Below are positions 43,060-53,989 of a DNA stretch of 64,000 nucleotides, one piece after another; positions within the stretch are counted from its first letter, which is position 1; every line of letters starts with the position of its first letter. Origin of the DNA: Bimastos eiseni (lineage: Eukaryota; Annelida; Clitellata; Crassiclitellata; Lumbricidae); NCBI GenBank assembly GCA_959347315.1, contig OY365817.1:2638295-2702294 (forward strand), read 5' to 3'. The position numbers were made by a program, and so were the translations under genes. The notes below the pieces were generated by a model. It was not told the DNA's origin, ran no database searches, and saw only the letters and a list, made by a program, of their open reading frames with translations.

Positions 43060-43520
43060 CAGAACCTGGATTAATAAAAAGAATTCCTGCATAAATAGAA
43101 GAGTAAATGCTTGGGCATTTACCAGATTGATGACAAGCATTCTTGTCATCACAATCCGTTATTTCTATAAAATTCGCGTCGTGAGGGTCGTCGGTTAGAG
43201 TCAAGTTAGACCTCACGATGGTCGGTTATTGTCAGATTTAGCGTCGTCAGGGTCGGTATTACGAACAGGGTTGTCATTAGCAAAAATTCAGTACATAAAC
43301 TTCTATTCAGGCAAAAACTATTTTCATAAATTCTGCTTCAATTTACACACAATTATATTTATCACTCCAGTTACTGCGTATGCAGATATTATATCCAATC
43401 CAGCATCTATTTAGGCAAGAATTCTATTCATCTACAACGTGCACCTAGATTCAATTCAAGCAGAATTCTTTTCCAATTTTCATCAATCTAATTTCTATTT
43501 AAGCACACTATTTTCATCGA
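43060..43520 (+). repeat. Decayed minisatellite, about 30-bp unit
   Basis: Words aattctattcatc, ctatttaagca, attttcatcaat and gcaagaattc recur at about 30-bp intervals with heavy divergence. The same words in reverse orientation occur at 7020-7260. Confidence 0.5.
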
Positions 43521-43857
43521 TCGAAGGGTAGGAATATGATATACTGCTTTATACACAAGCAGGTAAAGGAGAGAATACCTTTTAGAAATGACAAAGACCT
43601 TCTCAATCTCCTCATACAAAGAGGCTTCAACCAGATAGAACACCGTTGGCCAAATGACTCAAAACAGTCAGCTTGTTGAATGACTCTCAATTGCCTCGAA
43701 GGGTGTTACTCCAATGACAAACCCTGCTATAGACCTGACAAGAAACAACCACGCCAGTCTAACCCTATAACCATTTGTTAGTGGCTTTTGTACCCTCTCT
43801 CTCCACACCTCTTCGCCTCTAGACAAGAGATCGGCGAGAACACTCCTCGTATAATCG

Positions 43858-43955
43858 TACTAGCTGGGACACCCGGTGTCCGGGTAAAGACAGGTTTTTG
43901 GCTATGACGAGGAGGAAGACGGCGGCTGCCCCCTCTACTGGGTGTCAGCAAAGAA
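43858..43955 (+). repeat. Truncated copy of the 'actagctgggg...' repeat
   Basis: actagctgggacacccggtg, gggtaaagacaggtttttggc and ctctactgggtgtc. The 3' half is missing. Confidence 0.55.
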
Positions 43956-44450
43956 GTAAGTAAGTATATTCTTCATTAGACTACCAGCAAAAAAGCAAGC
44001 AGAGTCATATACCACTCGCATAATGAAAATTCTCTCGGCAAAGGCATCAACTCTAGGTTGTGTAAGGTCAAGTGGCCTGAATCGCATTGGATGACCTTCT
44101 GGGAGGGAAATCTGGCACACCATTCATTAAATCAATCAGAATATCTATATATAGCACCCTCCACGTCCTCCAGGGTATATGTAGTCAGAGGCGCCCAAAG
44201 CCAAACTCCAGCGATAGACAACAGTTTTCACAAGAACATGTTACTATAACGCTGCCTCGTACACACAGACTTTCCTACCTGAATCTTGGTCTTGCTGCGT
44301 CCTCGAACTGTGTATGTTTTCTTCGTTAGTTCCGAAAATAGACGTCAGAGCGTCAACATCATCCAACAGCAGCAAGTCGTGATCCTCGACGATTTCATAG
44401 TTTAAAAATTCCCTAAACGTACAAAATGACATCTTCAGTCCATCCGTTTC

Positions 44451-44682
44451 CCGGTGGCCGATTGGTTAGAGCGGTCGGCACGTACCGTTCAGTGTGCGCT
44501 GAGTGAGCGGGTTCGACCCTATGTCCGAGGCGTTACTGTGTAGGGACCTTGAGCAAGTCCTTTGCGCACCATTGCTCTGCAGTACAACTGCAATTGCATC
44601 GTCGAGGCGTGTGCGTGCAGTTCAGACCAAAAGATGTTGGAAGAAGGGATATATAAAATTTCAGAACAAATATATAAATAAA
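44451..44682 (+). mobile_element. tRNA-derived SINE, second full copy
   Basis: ccggtggccgattggttagag (A box), gagcgggttcgaccct (B box), tgtagggaccttgagcaagt and aaaagatgttggaagaaggg align with the 23720 copy along the whole length with a few percent to perhaps 15% difference by eye. Tail is atata/aataaa-rich. Confidence 0.85.
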
Positions 44683-44821
44683 CAACTCTATCCCGCATTC
44701 ACGTCCTTAACGTAAACCCGAAATACACACACATACATACACATACACATGGTTCAAAATCCTCGTTCAGCCACCACTGGCGCCTCATTGCCTCTGGAAC
44801 AGTTTCTTTCTTACCTTTACT

Positions 44822-44890
44822 CCGCCACTGCTCGTACTCTGGCAGTGCCAGTCCCAAGCCTGCAATAAGGAGGATGATGACGCTAGGTTA
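44822..44890 (-). repeat. 'CCAGGCTTGGGACTGGCA' repeat, minus copy
   Basis: ctctggcagtgccagtcccaagcctg, then aggaggatgatgacgct. The CTGGCAGTGCCAG palindrome is intact. Confidence 0.6.
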
Positions 44891-45059
44891 TGTTCAAGAA
44901 TTAAAATATGCAATACATGAATTAATATTATTAGTCTGTAATTACAGGGTCAATTTGTGGAACATCACATGAACAAGCAATGAGACCCGAAATGAACGAA
45001 CCGTTCCGCAGGCAGAGGTCCCCAATTAGGCCTACATCAACTCCAAATAGGGTTAAAAG

Positions 45060-45479
45060 CAGAGGTGTATACAACAAGGTTTGGAAAAGTGGGGGGCATA
45101 ATTTCTAAAATATTGCGCGAAGTCCCACCACTTTTTGAATTTTGCCCCAAAGAAATTTGAAAAATGGGGGGGCACAAATCATCTTAACAAAAATCATCTT
45201 AACAAAAATCATCTTAACAAAAATCCTCTTAACAAAAATCATCTTAACAAAAATCATCTTAACAAAAATCATCTTAACAAAAATCATCTTAACAAAAATC
45301 ATCTTAACAAAAATCATCTTAACAAAAATCATCTTAACAAAAATCATCTTAAACAGCCATTGGAGAAACATAAAAAAGAACCGATTTGGGGGGCACTGAG
45401 CACTAAAACTGCAAAGCCCCCCCAGTTTTAAAACTGGGGGCCGGTGCCGCCTCTGCCCCCCCCACTTGTTACACCCCTG
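45060..45479 (-). mobile_element. hAT-type MITE carrying an internal 15-bp minisatellite
   Basis: Ends CAGAGGTGTATACAACAAG and CTTGTTACACCCCTG match the 24277-24552 element in reverse orientation. Flanks GTTAAAAG (45052-45059) and ATTAAAGG (45480-45487) agree at six of eight positions, consistent with an aged target duplication. The extra length over the other copy is mostly the minisatellite at 45175-45353. Confidence 0.85.
45175..45353. repeat. 15-bp minisatellite inside the MITE, about 11-12 copies
   Basis: Unit atcttaacaaaaatc repeats every 15 bp from 45181, with one unit reading cctctt. The related MITE has a single such word (atgactcttgttaagataa) at the equivalent position, so the array expanded from one internal word. 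Because 15 is a multiple of 3, both strands stay open. Confidence 0.95.
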
Positions 45480-45489
45480 ATTAAAGGTA

Positions 45490-45700
45490 TCCTAAATAAT
45501 AAAAAAACTGGTTTGAAGTGTCACAAATATTGCCAATTGGGTTTTGAGTATCTTAAATATTTACAAATGGATTTCAAAAACAGAAAATATTTCCATAATC
45601 GTCACAAGCATCCTAAATTGTATCCAAATGATCAACAAGAATCCTGAATTTTTCCAAAGTGGGTTTCAAGTATCAAAATATTTACCGGTGCACAGGCCTG
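45490..45700 (+). repeat. Decayed tandem repeat, about 28-bp unit
   Basis: Variants of gggttttgagtatcctaaatatttccaaat recur about seven times. A further related word (tttcaggtatccaaaaatatt) lies at 46713. Confidence 0.5.
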
Positions 45701-45959
45701 TCGAGAGCAAAGCAGGGTCCATTACAACTTAAATTTTAGAGTATGAATGAAAGACTGATTGACAGTATCCTGTAATACAATGTAGGCCTACTAGAAAATG
45801 TTGCAAAATTACAAGCCCTAAACTTACATCATACATGATACTGTACATCATTCACTTATCAAATTTTTCATCGATTCATCATCATTCCTCACTGTCAGTC
45901 AGGATGAATGATAATGAAAATAAATATTTTTAAAGTTTGGTTTGTAATTCCTACGTTTA

Positions 45960-46600
45960 AGTAAAAAAGCTCACTGAAAAAATGAAAACCTACAAACATC
46001 CACAAACTGCAGTTGTTGAAGCAGTTTTACTTGTAAAGTCTGCAAGGGATGAATTCAGAGAAGGAATATTTTATCCGTTTTTTGATTCCGTAGTACCAGG
46101 ACTTAATAAACGTGTTCTTGCAGTGTCAAGTCTTTGCAACAAATATGTATTTTTTGGAAGTTTCTCCAAGAAGATTATGACTGCAGGGTCATTTGTGAAA
46201 ACTTTTGTGAAAGTTACTCCTACGATATTTGCAAGGATTAATAGACGAGGTTAACTCATTAAAACGAATTTATCAAGAAAATATTGGCTCCAAAATTATT
46301 CAACCTTTTGAGATGTTGAATAAACTGCATGATATTTTGCTACATAATCTAATTTAATTGTTGCCATGAGGTTTTTTGTTGTCCTCCAGCTTCCATTGCA
46401 AGTGCAGAGATAACACTCAGTGTGTTAAAAAGAGCCTAAAACTATCAGCAGGTAGCAAAGTGTCATAACAGATTCAATGGATTGGCAATTAACATTGGCC
46501 ATTGAAGCGGAGTTGGCAAAACTTTAAATTTTGATTCAAATATTGATTCTTTTGCAAGCAAAAAGGCTAGAAACGCCCCCTTATGAATTAATTGAGAATA
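45960..46600 (+). pseudogene. Degraded hAT transposase
   Basis: An open frame at 45982-46254 includes FREGIFYPFFDSVVPGLNKRV, similar in form to the 'RxxIFxPFLDxLxxxLxxRF' region of hAT transposases. Downstream broken frames give ASIASAEITLSVLKRA (cf. hAT 'LPxSTASxERSFSxLRRxK'), CHNRFNGLAINIGH (cf. 'RLNGLALLNIH') and DSFASKKARN (cf. terminal 'FASKKxRR'). The order matches the C-terminal half of a hAT transposase. Stops at 46252 and later plus frame breaks make it a relic. The zinc finger and DDE part are not visible. Whether it belongs with the nearby MITE is unknown. Confidence 0.6.
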
Positions 46601-46699
46601 TTAAGTAGAAATCTGGTCAATAAAACCAAATGTGATTTGTTAATAAATTTGTTAATAATTACAGAAAAAGTAATTTGCCCCCCCCCCCTCTCAGTGGGC

Positions 46700-48195
46700 C
46701 TGCTAGTGCGTTTCAGGTATCCAAAAATATTTTAAACTTTGTCCCAACAGTTCAGGCAGTTTTACGTTACATATGGGTCATCGATGTATATTTCTCTCGA
46801 AAGAGGCCTATTGTACATAATTAGCAATCAGAATAAGCTCTCATTAGACCTTGTGACCTAGTAGTCGCAAATCAGTCTATAGTCTATATTATGAAAGTCC
46901 CAATTATAATAGGCCTAATAAATACCTGTAGCTGACATCGTCCTCAGTTGATGTTCTTGCGAAAGAAACCAGGCAGATGAACCGAAATTGATCTCTGTAC
47001 CAATATTTCGATTAAAAACGTCTTTAGCTAATTTTTCTATGTTGACTACCACCCAGTTTCGGCCGGCCGCAGAGGACTATGGGTAAACAATAAGGTCTGC
47101 TAACCGGTAAACGCCCATCGCAGACGATCTTAAGACGATGGATACGTTCTTGGGATATCTTCCGAATTCGGAAGACGACTATTTTAAAATCAAAGGAGTG
47201 CGTTCAATTCGACGGCAGATTCGTCTGTGTGCTTGGCCTGTAACATGATGGACAGCAGAACTTGGAACGTCCAATCCTCATATAGCTACACAGCCACACT
47301 TACTCAGCGCAATAATAATATCAATAACAGCAATAGGGCGTAATTTTGGCGTGAAAATGCGGCTGTGTAGGCCTACTGAAGAGTAGTCCTATAAGACAAC
47401 ATCGTCCAATACCAAAATCTCGTCATTCAGGGCTTGTAGGTTAGGCCTATATATAGCAAAAACCACCGAGCTAGAGCCTCCGCAATTTTTTCTGCAACTC
47501 ATCATTTTTCTATAAATTGCAAAAAAAATCAGGCCATGTCAACTTCTGAAGTCGTCAATTGAACAGAAAAGTTCGCTCTCCAATTCGATCTTTATAAGTC
47601 TGAAGATGAGAAAAATGAAGGCCGATAATAAGTTAGATCCGTAAAAGCAGCCATGGGCATGAAAAGCGACCTCATTTCCTACTTGCCAGAGTTTTCTACC
47701 CGCCGCCTGATATGGACTCCTTATAGGGCCTACAGCAAAGTTCGCAAATGGCCCAGGTTCGGTCTACTAAGGAATTGAACCCTGAGTTTTAGATGTAAGA
47801 TCAACAGCTCTGAACCATATCGCGAGCCCGATAACGTCTACGGGACTCTTTACCTCCAAGCCTGCCTGGGAGGCGGCCATAAAAGGTATGACGTGTCAGC
47901 GACTTCATGTCCATTTGTCCATAGTCTCAGCAGATTAGGGCGTGTGGTCAGTTCTCTCCCCCGCCGTCTCATCTTCCCGCCGACAGCTACGGTCAGTGTA
48001 CCAACTATAGCTGACTTGGCTACGAGGTACAAGTGGGCAAAAAATCTTAATGCAAAAAGGGCAAAATAATTCTGCCACAGTCCACCACGCTAACCACTAC
48101 ACTATGGAGCGCCCATTTAATTATATCTCATAGAATTAAAAGATTTGTACAACTCATAGACGCTGCGTCTAAAATTAGCATAAAATCTTGCGGAT
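46700..48195. other. Intergenic, nothing recognised
   Basis: No domain, array or SINE boxes clear enough to report, although three TAGGCCTA octamers occur (near 46911, 47368 and 47441). Confidence 0.45.
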
Positions 48196-48199
48196 AGCT

Positions 48200-48300
48200 T
48201 TCTTAATGACACTGTGTGGCAACAAAGATCATTAACGTCACCCTCCTCCTTTATTCAGACGTTGGACTGACACTATCAGAGTGCGAACAGTGGAGGAGAT
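48200..48300 (+). repeat. 'CCAGGCTTGGGACTGGCA' repeat, diverged copy upstream of the P450
   Basis: gacactgtgtggcaacaaag, atcattaacgtcaccctcct and attcagacgttggactgacac. It lies 600 bp upstream of the P450 start and could be part of its flank. Confidence 0.55.
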
Positions 48301-48668
48301 TTAAAGTCATCAGATGCAGGAAGAGCATTAATTGCGAACGTGCAAACCTCTCCATCAAGTTCTTCAGAAGAGGTCTGCTGAAACGGGCAGCTCGCATGAA
48401 AGAGAAACAAAGAAACAATGCCGCGCTGTCGTCTCTCCGTGGGATATTGCCCCAGTTCGAGAACTCTGTTGTTTTGCGACAGTGGGTCAGTGGTACACGG
48501 GGCACGAACCCGCCCGTCTCAGACCCATTATCTCCAGCGCCCGAGGACAGCCTGATCGCCGGCCGGCGGTCGACGCGTTTCACGTGATAGGGCCATGGCT
48601 GCTGCTGCCCCCGTTGACCTCACCGACAACGCTCGTCGAAAGACCTTCTATAGCCACCCGTTGCGTCG

Positions 48669-48692
48669 CAGTAGTAGTAGTAGTAGTAGTAT
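48669..48692 (+). repeat. (GTA)n microsatellite
   Basis: About eight GTA units, 215 bp before the P450 start codon. Confidence 0.9.
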
Positions 48693-48907
48693 AAAGCCAG
48701 CAATTCCGTCCGCAAACGCGCATTATTAAGTTGGACGTCAGCACACCTTGCACATCCGTGCCTAGTACCAGCATGTGCCAGTCCAAATCCTGAATGCAGT
48801 AGGAGGGAAACGCTTTTGGTTGTTGCAACACAGCGTCGTTGAACTGTTGAGGAGGAAGATCGCGTTGGCGTCCATTCTGAGGAGCTGTCTCGAAGTTTCC
48901 GAGGAAC

Positions 48908-50683
48908 ATGAACAATCATTCGCTTAGTATGGACACGTGGCACTCCTCTAAGGAGTGGCGACTGGTTGATGATGGGGATGCGCTGTCGACGAACGCATCT
49001 ATTGCCTGCGACGCTGTTGAGTTGTTCCTGACGCAGCGGGAATCACCGGATGCAACCACTCCACTCATATTTGCCTTCAGAGTCACCTGTTTCCTTTGCA
49101 TCATCACCACTCTCATTGCCAGGCTTCTACGCCAAACTCATCCAAGGACTTCCTATCCCGATCCTATCCCTTCGACAATTGATCACGTCGGGACAAGCCA
49201 CGGTCTCCTCAGGTCAATCCATGGCACTCTCGGCTCAGTTTCTGGGTTTCTCATGCGAACATCCGATATACTTCTCGGCACGCATTCCCGTCCTCTGAGC
49301 TCAATTCCTGGTCCATGGTGCGTTCCCCTTCTCGGCTCCATCGTCTTCTTCCTCAGAGGGAACTGGTTTCGAACCATGGCCGACCTGCGACAGAAATACG
49401 GCGACATCTACCGACTGCAGCTCGGGTCCCGTCCGATCGTCGTCCTGTGCGGTCGACGAGCGGTAGAGGGCGCTCTCGTCGGTGGTCAGTCACGTGTCTT
49501 CGCGGGACGTCCGGCCCTGCACAGCTTCCGGCTGGCGTCAGAGGGAAAGAGCATGACGTTCAATGGATATTCGGCCGAGTGGAGGGTTCACCGGCGTCTG
49601 GCAGACCGCGTGCTGCGAGCCATGTATACGAACAAGTCATTCGTTGAGTCCTGTCTCGGTGTCGAGGCCCAGAACCTCAGGGATCTATTCCTCGTCCAGG
49701 CCGATCGCGGCACTCCCTACAACCCGGACGAGGACCTGCTCTTGTCCGTCGCCCACGTTCAGTACAGTCTCTGCTATGGCAACAGTCACCACGACGACAG
49801 CTTCGAGGATATGGTCACCAACACGATCCGCCTCATCGGTTGCCACAACAAGGGAAACATCGTCGATTTCTTCCCCTGGGCAGAGCGTTTCCTGGGATTC
49901 CAGGAGACGGCACTGAAACGCATCTGCGACCGGATGCTGGCAATCACGAAGGAAAAGCACTCGGCGCATCAGAGGTCGTTCACCAGAGGTCGAATACGAG
50001 ACGTTCTGGACGCCTTGCTCGAGTTCGGGGTCAACGGGAAGACTCGGCTGGACGAGACGAGGATTGTGCTAACCGTTCAGGAGTTCATTGGAGCCGGGCT
50101 GGACATCGTTCACGCAGCCGTCCACTGGACAGTCCTCTACGCGGCCAGACACGGAGATATCCAGCGGAAGATCCAGAAGGAGATCCGGGACGCCGTTGGA
50201 TCAGAACGAACTCCCACGCGAAACGATATCCCGCGGATGCCCTTCACCATGGCCTTCATCGCCGAAGTACTTCGCCACTCCTCAGTTGTTCCTCTTGCCC
50301 TGCCGCACAGCACGACGAAAGACACCTACCTCAATGGACACTTCATCCCGGCCGATACCTTCGTGCTCATCAACTTGCAGTCGGTCAACCACGACGAGAA
50401 CGCCTGGACCAGACCCGATGTCTTCCAACCTGAACGGTTCCTGGAGACCCAGCCTGATGGAACGCTGCGATTCATCGGAGGGGAATCTTCGTTTGGGTTC
50501 GGATGGAGGCGGTGTGTGGGCGCCGAGCTCAGTCGACTGGAGATCTTCCTCTATCTGACCACGCTTCTACAGTCGTGCCGGATCTCCCTGGCGCCTGGAC
50601 AGACCGGGCGTGACCTCGACGAACCGCGGCTTGGGATCGTCCTTCGACCGAAGCCGCTTTCCGTTATCGTCGCGCGCCGATAA
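48908..50683 (+). CDS. Cytochrome P450, CYP1-like, single-exon, 591 aa
   Basis: A microsomal-type haem monooxygenase. N-terminal hydrophobic anchor about 52-74, proline hinge SSIPGPWCVPLLGS (131-144), helix C WRVHRR (W225, R229), I helix EFIGAGLDIVHAAVHW (392-407), ExxR at E453-R456, PERF at 508-511, haem loop FGFGWRRCVG (529-538) with Cys536 as thiolate ligand. The segment RHSSVVPLALPHSTT and INLQSVNHDENAW resembles the CYP1 clade. The chosen ATG is the first Met after an in-frame TGA at 48878. At 591 residues it is 70-90 longer than usual, because about 50 residues precede the anchor; a later Met cannot be excluded for translation start. It has no introns and is GC-rich against an AT-rich background. 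I400 replaces the conserved I-helix Thr. Substrate unknown. Confidence 0.9.
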   Translation: MNNHSLSMDTWHSSKEWRLVDDGDALSTNASIACDAVELFLTQRESPDATTPLIFAFRVTCFLCIITTLIARLLRQTHPRTSYPDPIPSTIDHVGTSHGLLRSIHGTLGSVSGFLMRTSDILLGTHSRPLSSIPGPWCVPLLGSIVFFLRGNWFRTMADLRQKYGDIYRLQLGSRPIVVLCGRRAVEGALVGGQSRVFAGRPALHSFRLASEGKSMTFNGYSAEWRVHRRLADRVLRAMYTNKSFVESCLGVEAQNLRDLFLVQADRGTPYNPDEDLLLSVAHVQYSLCYGNSHHDDSFEDMVTNTIRLIGCHNKGNIVDFFPWAERFLGFQETALKRICDRMLAITKEKHSAHQRSFTRGRIRDVLDALLEFGVNGKTRLDETRIVLTVQEFIGAGLDIVHAAVHWTVLYAARHGDIQRKIQKEIRDAVGSERTPTRNDIPRMPFTMAFIAEVLRHSSVVPLALPHSTTKDTYLNGHFIPADTFVLINLQSVNHDENAWTRPDVFQPERFLETQPDGTLRFIGGESSFGFGWRRCVGAELSRLEIFLYLTTLLQSCRISLAPGQTGRDLDEPRLGIVLRPKPLSVIVARR

Positions 50684-51042
50684 TTTCAAAGATGAGTCTC
50701 TATTCTGTGTTGTAGATAAGTTACGCTTGGTTTGAACATCTAATTTTCGCCCGTTCGGACTTTCAATGTGTCACTGGAGTGATGTACCTCTTTTGCAGTT
50801 TTTTCTCGTGCGACGAAAGTGAACCTTTATTTTGAGACGTTTCTGGTTGGTCGATGGCTTGGCAATTTCCAATTGAATATAGGCTAGCGATAATGTATTA
50901 GAGCTTGCTATTATTACTTTTATTACGAATTTCGCAACCACACACACTGTCCAGCGATTGAGCTTAACTCGATGGTGCAAATGTAATTGAAGGACTTGCT
51001 CAAGGTCCCAACGCAATATAATAGCCTCGCAGAATCTGACCC

Positions 51043-51056
51043 AATAAAAGAATAAA
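51043..51056 (+). promoter_or_regulatory. Tandem polyadenylation signals for the P450
   Basis: Two AATAAA hexamers (51043-51048 and 51051-51056) about 360 nt after the stop codon, the first on the plus strand after the gene that I noticed. They would give a compact 3' UTR. Confidence 0.55.
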
Positions 51057-51059
51057 GTG

Positions 51060-52550
51060 AGTTAGAAACGCTACGATTGACATTTCTCCGTAACTTTATG
51101 TTTGCTGAAATGTTTGTAATAATAGCCATTCCAGAACAACGCTTCCTAATTTCTTAAATACTTGAAAAGTGACGATATAACTGATAAATGCATATCCTGT
51201 TGATCCAATGATAACCAATACAAGAATCCTCTCTCGGTAGCATTATAGACCTACTTTGCAATAAACGACCTTCAAAATGCAGAGCTGTAGGAATGTAGGT
51301 CTAACAGCAACTTACTTCTACAATGAATTGAACTACCGCCGCATTAAACTCACTTGCCTACTTAAAAATAAATAGTTGTATGGCAAATATATGTACATGA
51401 TCGACATTGAAGTTCCTTTGTAATGTAAAGCTTCTTCACGGACTGTATCCATGATGCCATGTATACTCGTACCATTTACATGAACAAACATTCGTATATC
51501 CACTGGGCAAGCGATGGTGAACCACAAACTTTCGCTCACAATGAAAAAATACAACTTACAATCTGTCCTCGCACAGTGACGCTCAATGGGTAAATTGTCA
51601 CGCTTTTGTAGTCCATTTATTTCGTTTATTGTTTAACTGTGAATAAATATTCTCGCTGACAAACGATGTCACTCAATACACGAGTGAACGAAACATTGTT
51701 CTATAGCGCTTTTATTTTTCCTCACACAGTATTTGCCTGTAAACAATTTTTGCTAGGGTTTTCCCGGCTACATAACTCGAGGATTATTCGTTACGCTAAA
51801 TATTTGTAAATATTGAATATTAAACGATGAACTGTGAGTCTAAAGTTTAATGAACGATCAAAACATCTGTAAATTATGTGCGAATTCGCTTCACATGTTT
51901 TCGAAATAAACTGAAAACGGAGTCATGTCCTGTCTTTTCTTCAGTCTATTTATTCTATCTGGTGTTGGCGATGGTCTGTTTTTCTACAGCTGGCATAACG
52001 AAAATGGAAACAATATGGTAGGCCTATATCTACATCATATTTTGATTTGATTTGATGTCCACAGAGCAACAACACCTATGCCTTTTCAATTCCTCAAACT
52101 GCCTAAACCCAGAGATCATGCTCCAAAGCTATAGGCCTAAGGCGTATTCCAGTGCACGAGGGCGCAAGTGTTTATGGACATCGAACATTTTAATATATTC
52201 AAACAACTGTAAAACTTGAAGAAATGAAATCGCCATAAAACTGGCTAAGACGCACATTTTCTATGAATTAGCCATCTCGATAATAATCGGTACACAGGGC
52301 TTAAAATTTATGTACAAATGATAGGCTATAGGTAGTCTAAACGTGTTTAATTAAGCTTTGCTGGCATGGCATCTTTCGATTAGACATGTAGGCCCTGAGA
52401 CTATTTTGAGGTCATAGCTTCAAACCTTTCCTCTAGATAGTTAATATCTTTACATATCTTTCACTCAACACTGAAAACTGTTCCTTCACAAATCATATAT
52501 CTACTTGCTCTGCATGACTATCTACTCTGTCATCGACCGAAATGAATTCT
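51060..52550. other. Intergenic between convergent P450 and ACE genes
   Basis: AT-rich, no coding features recognised. Two TAGGCCTA octamers near 52020 and 52130. Confidence 0.45.
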
Positions 52551-52559
52551 TCGTTGGAA

Positions 52560-53290
52560 TCTATTTATATTATTGAAGCTTTCGACTCCGTATAGAATCA
52601 GCAAATGTTACCTGCCAAATCAAAACATTTGCATGTCAGGTTTGGCTCTGAACTGGTTACAGAGATATCTTATGTAACGACTCGATCTTTTCATCCAAAT
52701 TAAAAAAATATTGGGTTCCCAAGGCTTCGACTTAGACCCTTTACGTTTTAGCTCATCACTAGTGATCTACGCCTACCTGACGACTCCACATCCTGCTCTT
52801 TGCAGACAACCAGTATTCCTGCTTCCAACTTCTCCTAGGATGGACTACTAATTCTCATTAAATTGCGAGCTTGTTTCAGTTAACAATTAGTCCTCGGCGA
52901 ACAGTTTCATACGTAATGCCACTAAAAACCAATTACATTCACTTCTCTTTGCATCGTATAGAAACCACTCCGTTCATTATTAATAGCACCTGATTAGCTC
53001 CACTCCGCCCCCAAACCGAAGGTCACATCCACAAAATTCTTAAGAGTCTCTGAAAAATTGAATAAAGGTACTAAGGAGGCTAGGAGCCCTACACAACTTT
53101 TTGGACCGTCCTAAAAGATACATTTTTGCTTAAAAGCATTTAGGCTGCATCATTCGCCGTCAGATTCTATTATCAACGACTGTTGGGCAAGGGTGTTTCC
53201 CTGCTAGCATTGAATATCACGCATTGTAATTTGTTCAGAGTCATTCCGCAAACAAGACTTAAAAGACTTCTTAGTCCAATAGCCAGAGCT
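52560..53290 (+). mobile_element. Heavily decayed LINE reverse transcriptase
   Basis: Broken plus-strand frames give EAFDSV, then a SKHLHVRFGSELV phrase, then GSQGF-DL-DP-L (cf. 'VPQGSxLGPLLF') near 52720 and a YADD-like 'ctttgcagacaaccag' near 52800. Order and spacing match reverse transcriptase motifs. Many stops; old relic. Confidence 0.5.
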
Positions 53291-53727
53291 GTCAATGGGA
53301 CATACTGGGTTGGGCGCGAATCTCAGTAAGTTAGGGGCAGGAACGCCATCAAGTGAAGAATTTAGGCAAATGTTTACCGATATATGAAAGGTTTAAACGA
53401 CATGCGATTGTCATTAACAATTTGACCGCTTTCACTGAACTATAGACATAGACATAGTCAATTGCAATCGATAACCACCATACTTATTCACCCAACATTC
53501 TAAGAGTCGAGCTACATTGCACCATAGCTCTGTCTAACGCAGATTTGCAGAAAACCATGTTTAAATTTGATTACAGAAATCTTAAATGTTGGCTTAACCC
53601 TATGCTTCTCAAATGAATTGGTCGAAGATATTCTGGTACAGATGGGTCGGGCCAGGCCTGATGGGTCGAACCGTATCTGTCTCTAAATATTGATCTAGAC
53701 AGCTCTGCTAAGGACCTTTCCTTTGGT

Positions 53728-53989
53728 TTAGCTCATCAGCCGCAATGAGCTTACCGCCAAGCTTAACAGAAGAGTTAAGCATGGAGCAACGAACGCCACA
53801 TTTGATCGGATTGTACCCAGAGGGCACTCCTCATCCCAACTGACATCGTGTCCCTTGTTCTCCTCTTTCAGCCAGTCCTCGAGGGGCTTGAAATACTCAA
53901 GGAGTGGCCTGGCGTCCATGATCCGCTGTCCAGTTAGGACCTCCATCACTTCCGGCCAAGGCTTCGAAGAACCAAGTGAAAACATCTTC
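53728..53989 (-). CDS. ACE: ACE last exon and C-terminus
   Basis: Encodes [40 protein letters not shown], then [12 protein letters not shown] and a 20-odd residue hydrophobic tail ([20 protein letters not shown]) ending RLMS and TAA. This is the end of a single M2 domain, with no long stalk and almost no cytoplasmic part. GPI anchoring or a simple C-terminal anchor is inferred. Confidence 0.93.

Noticed and set aside
45105..45431. Open frames HLNKN / FVKMI on both strands
   Set aside because: Produced by the 15-bp minisatellite inside a MITE.
48216..48694. Overlapping open frames upstream of the P450
   Set aside because: They start in a dispersed repeat, show no domain and are separated from the P450 by in-frame stops at 48848 and 48878.
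49563..50558. Several long open frames in other frames of the P450
   Set aside because: Shadow frames caused by high GC content; the P450 frame carries every family motif.
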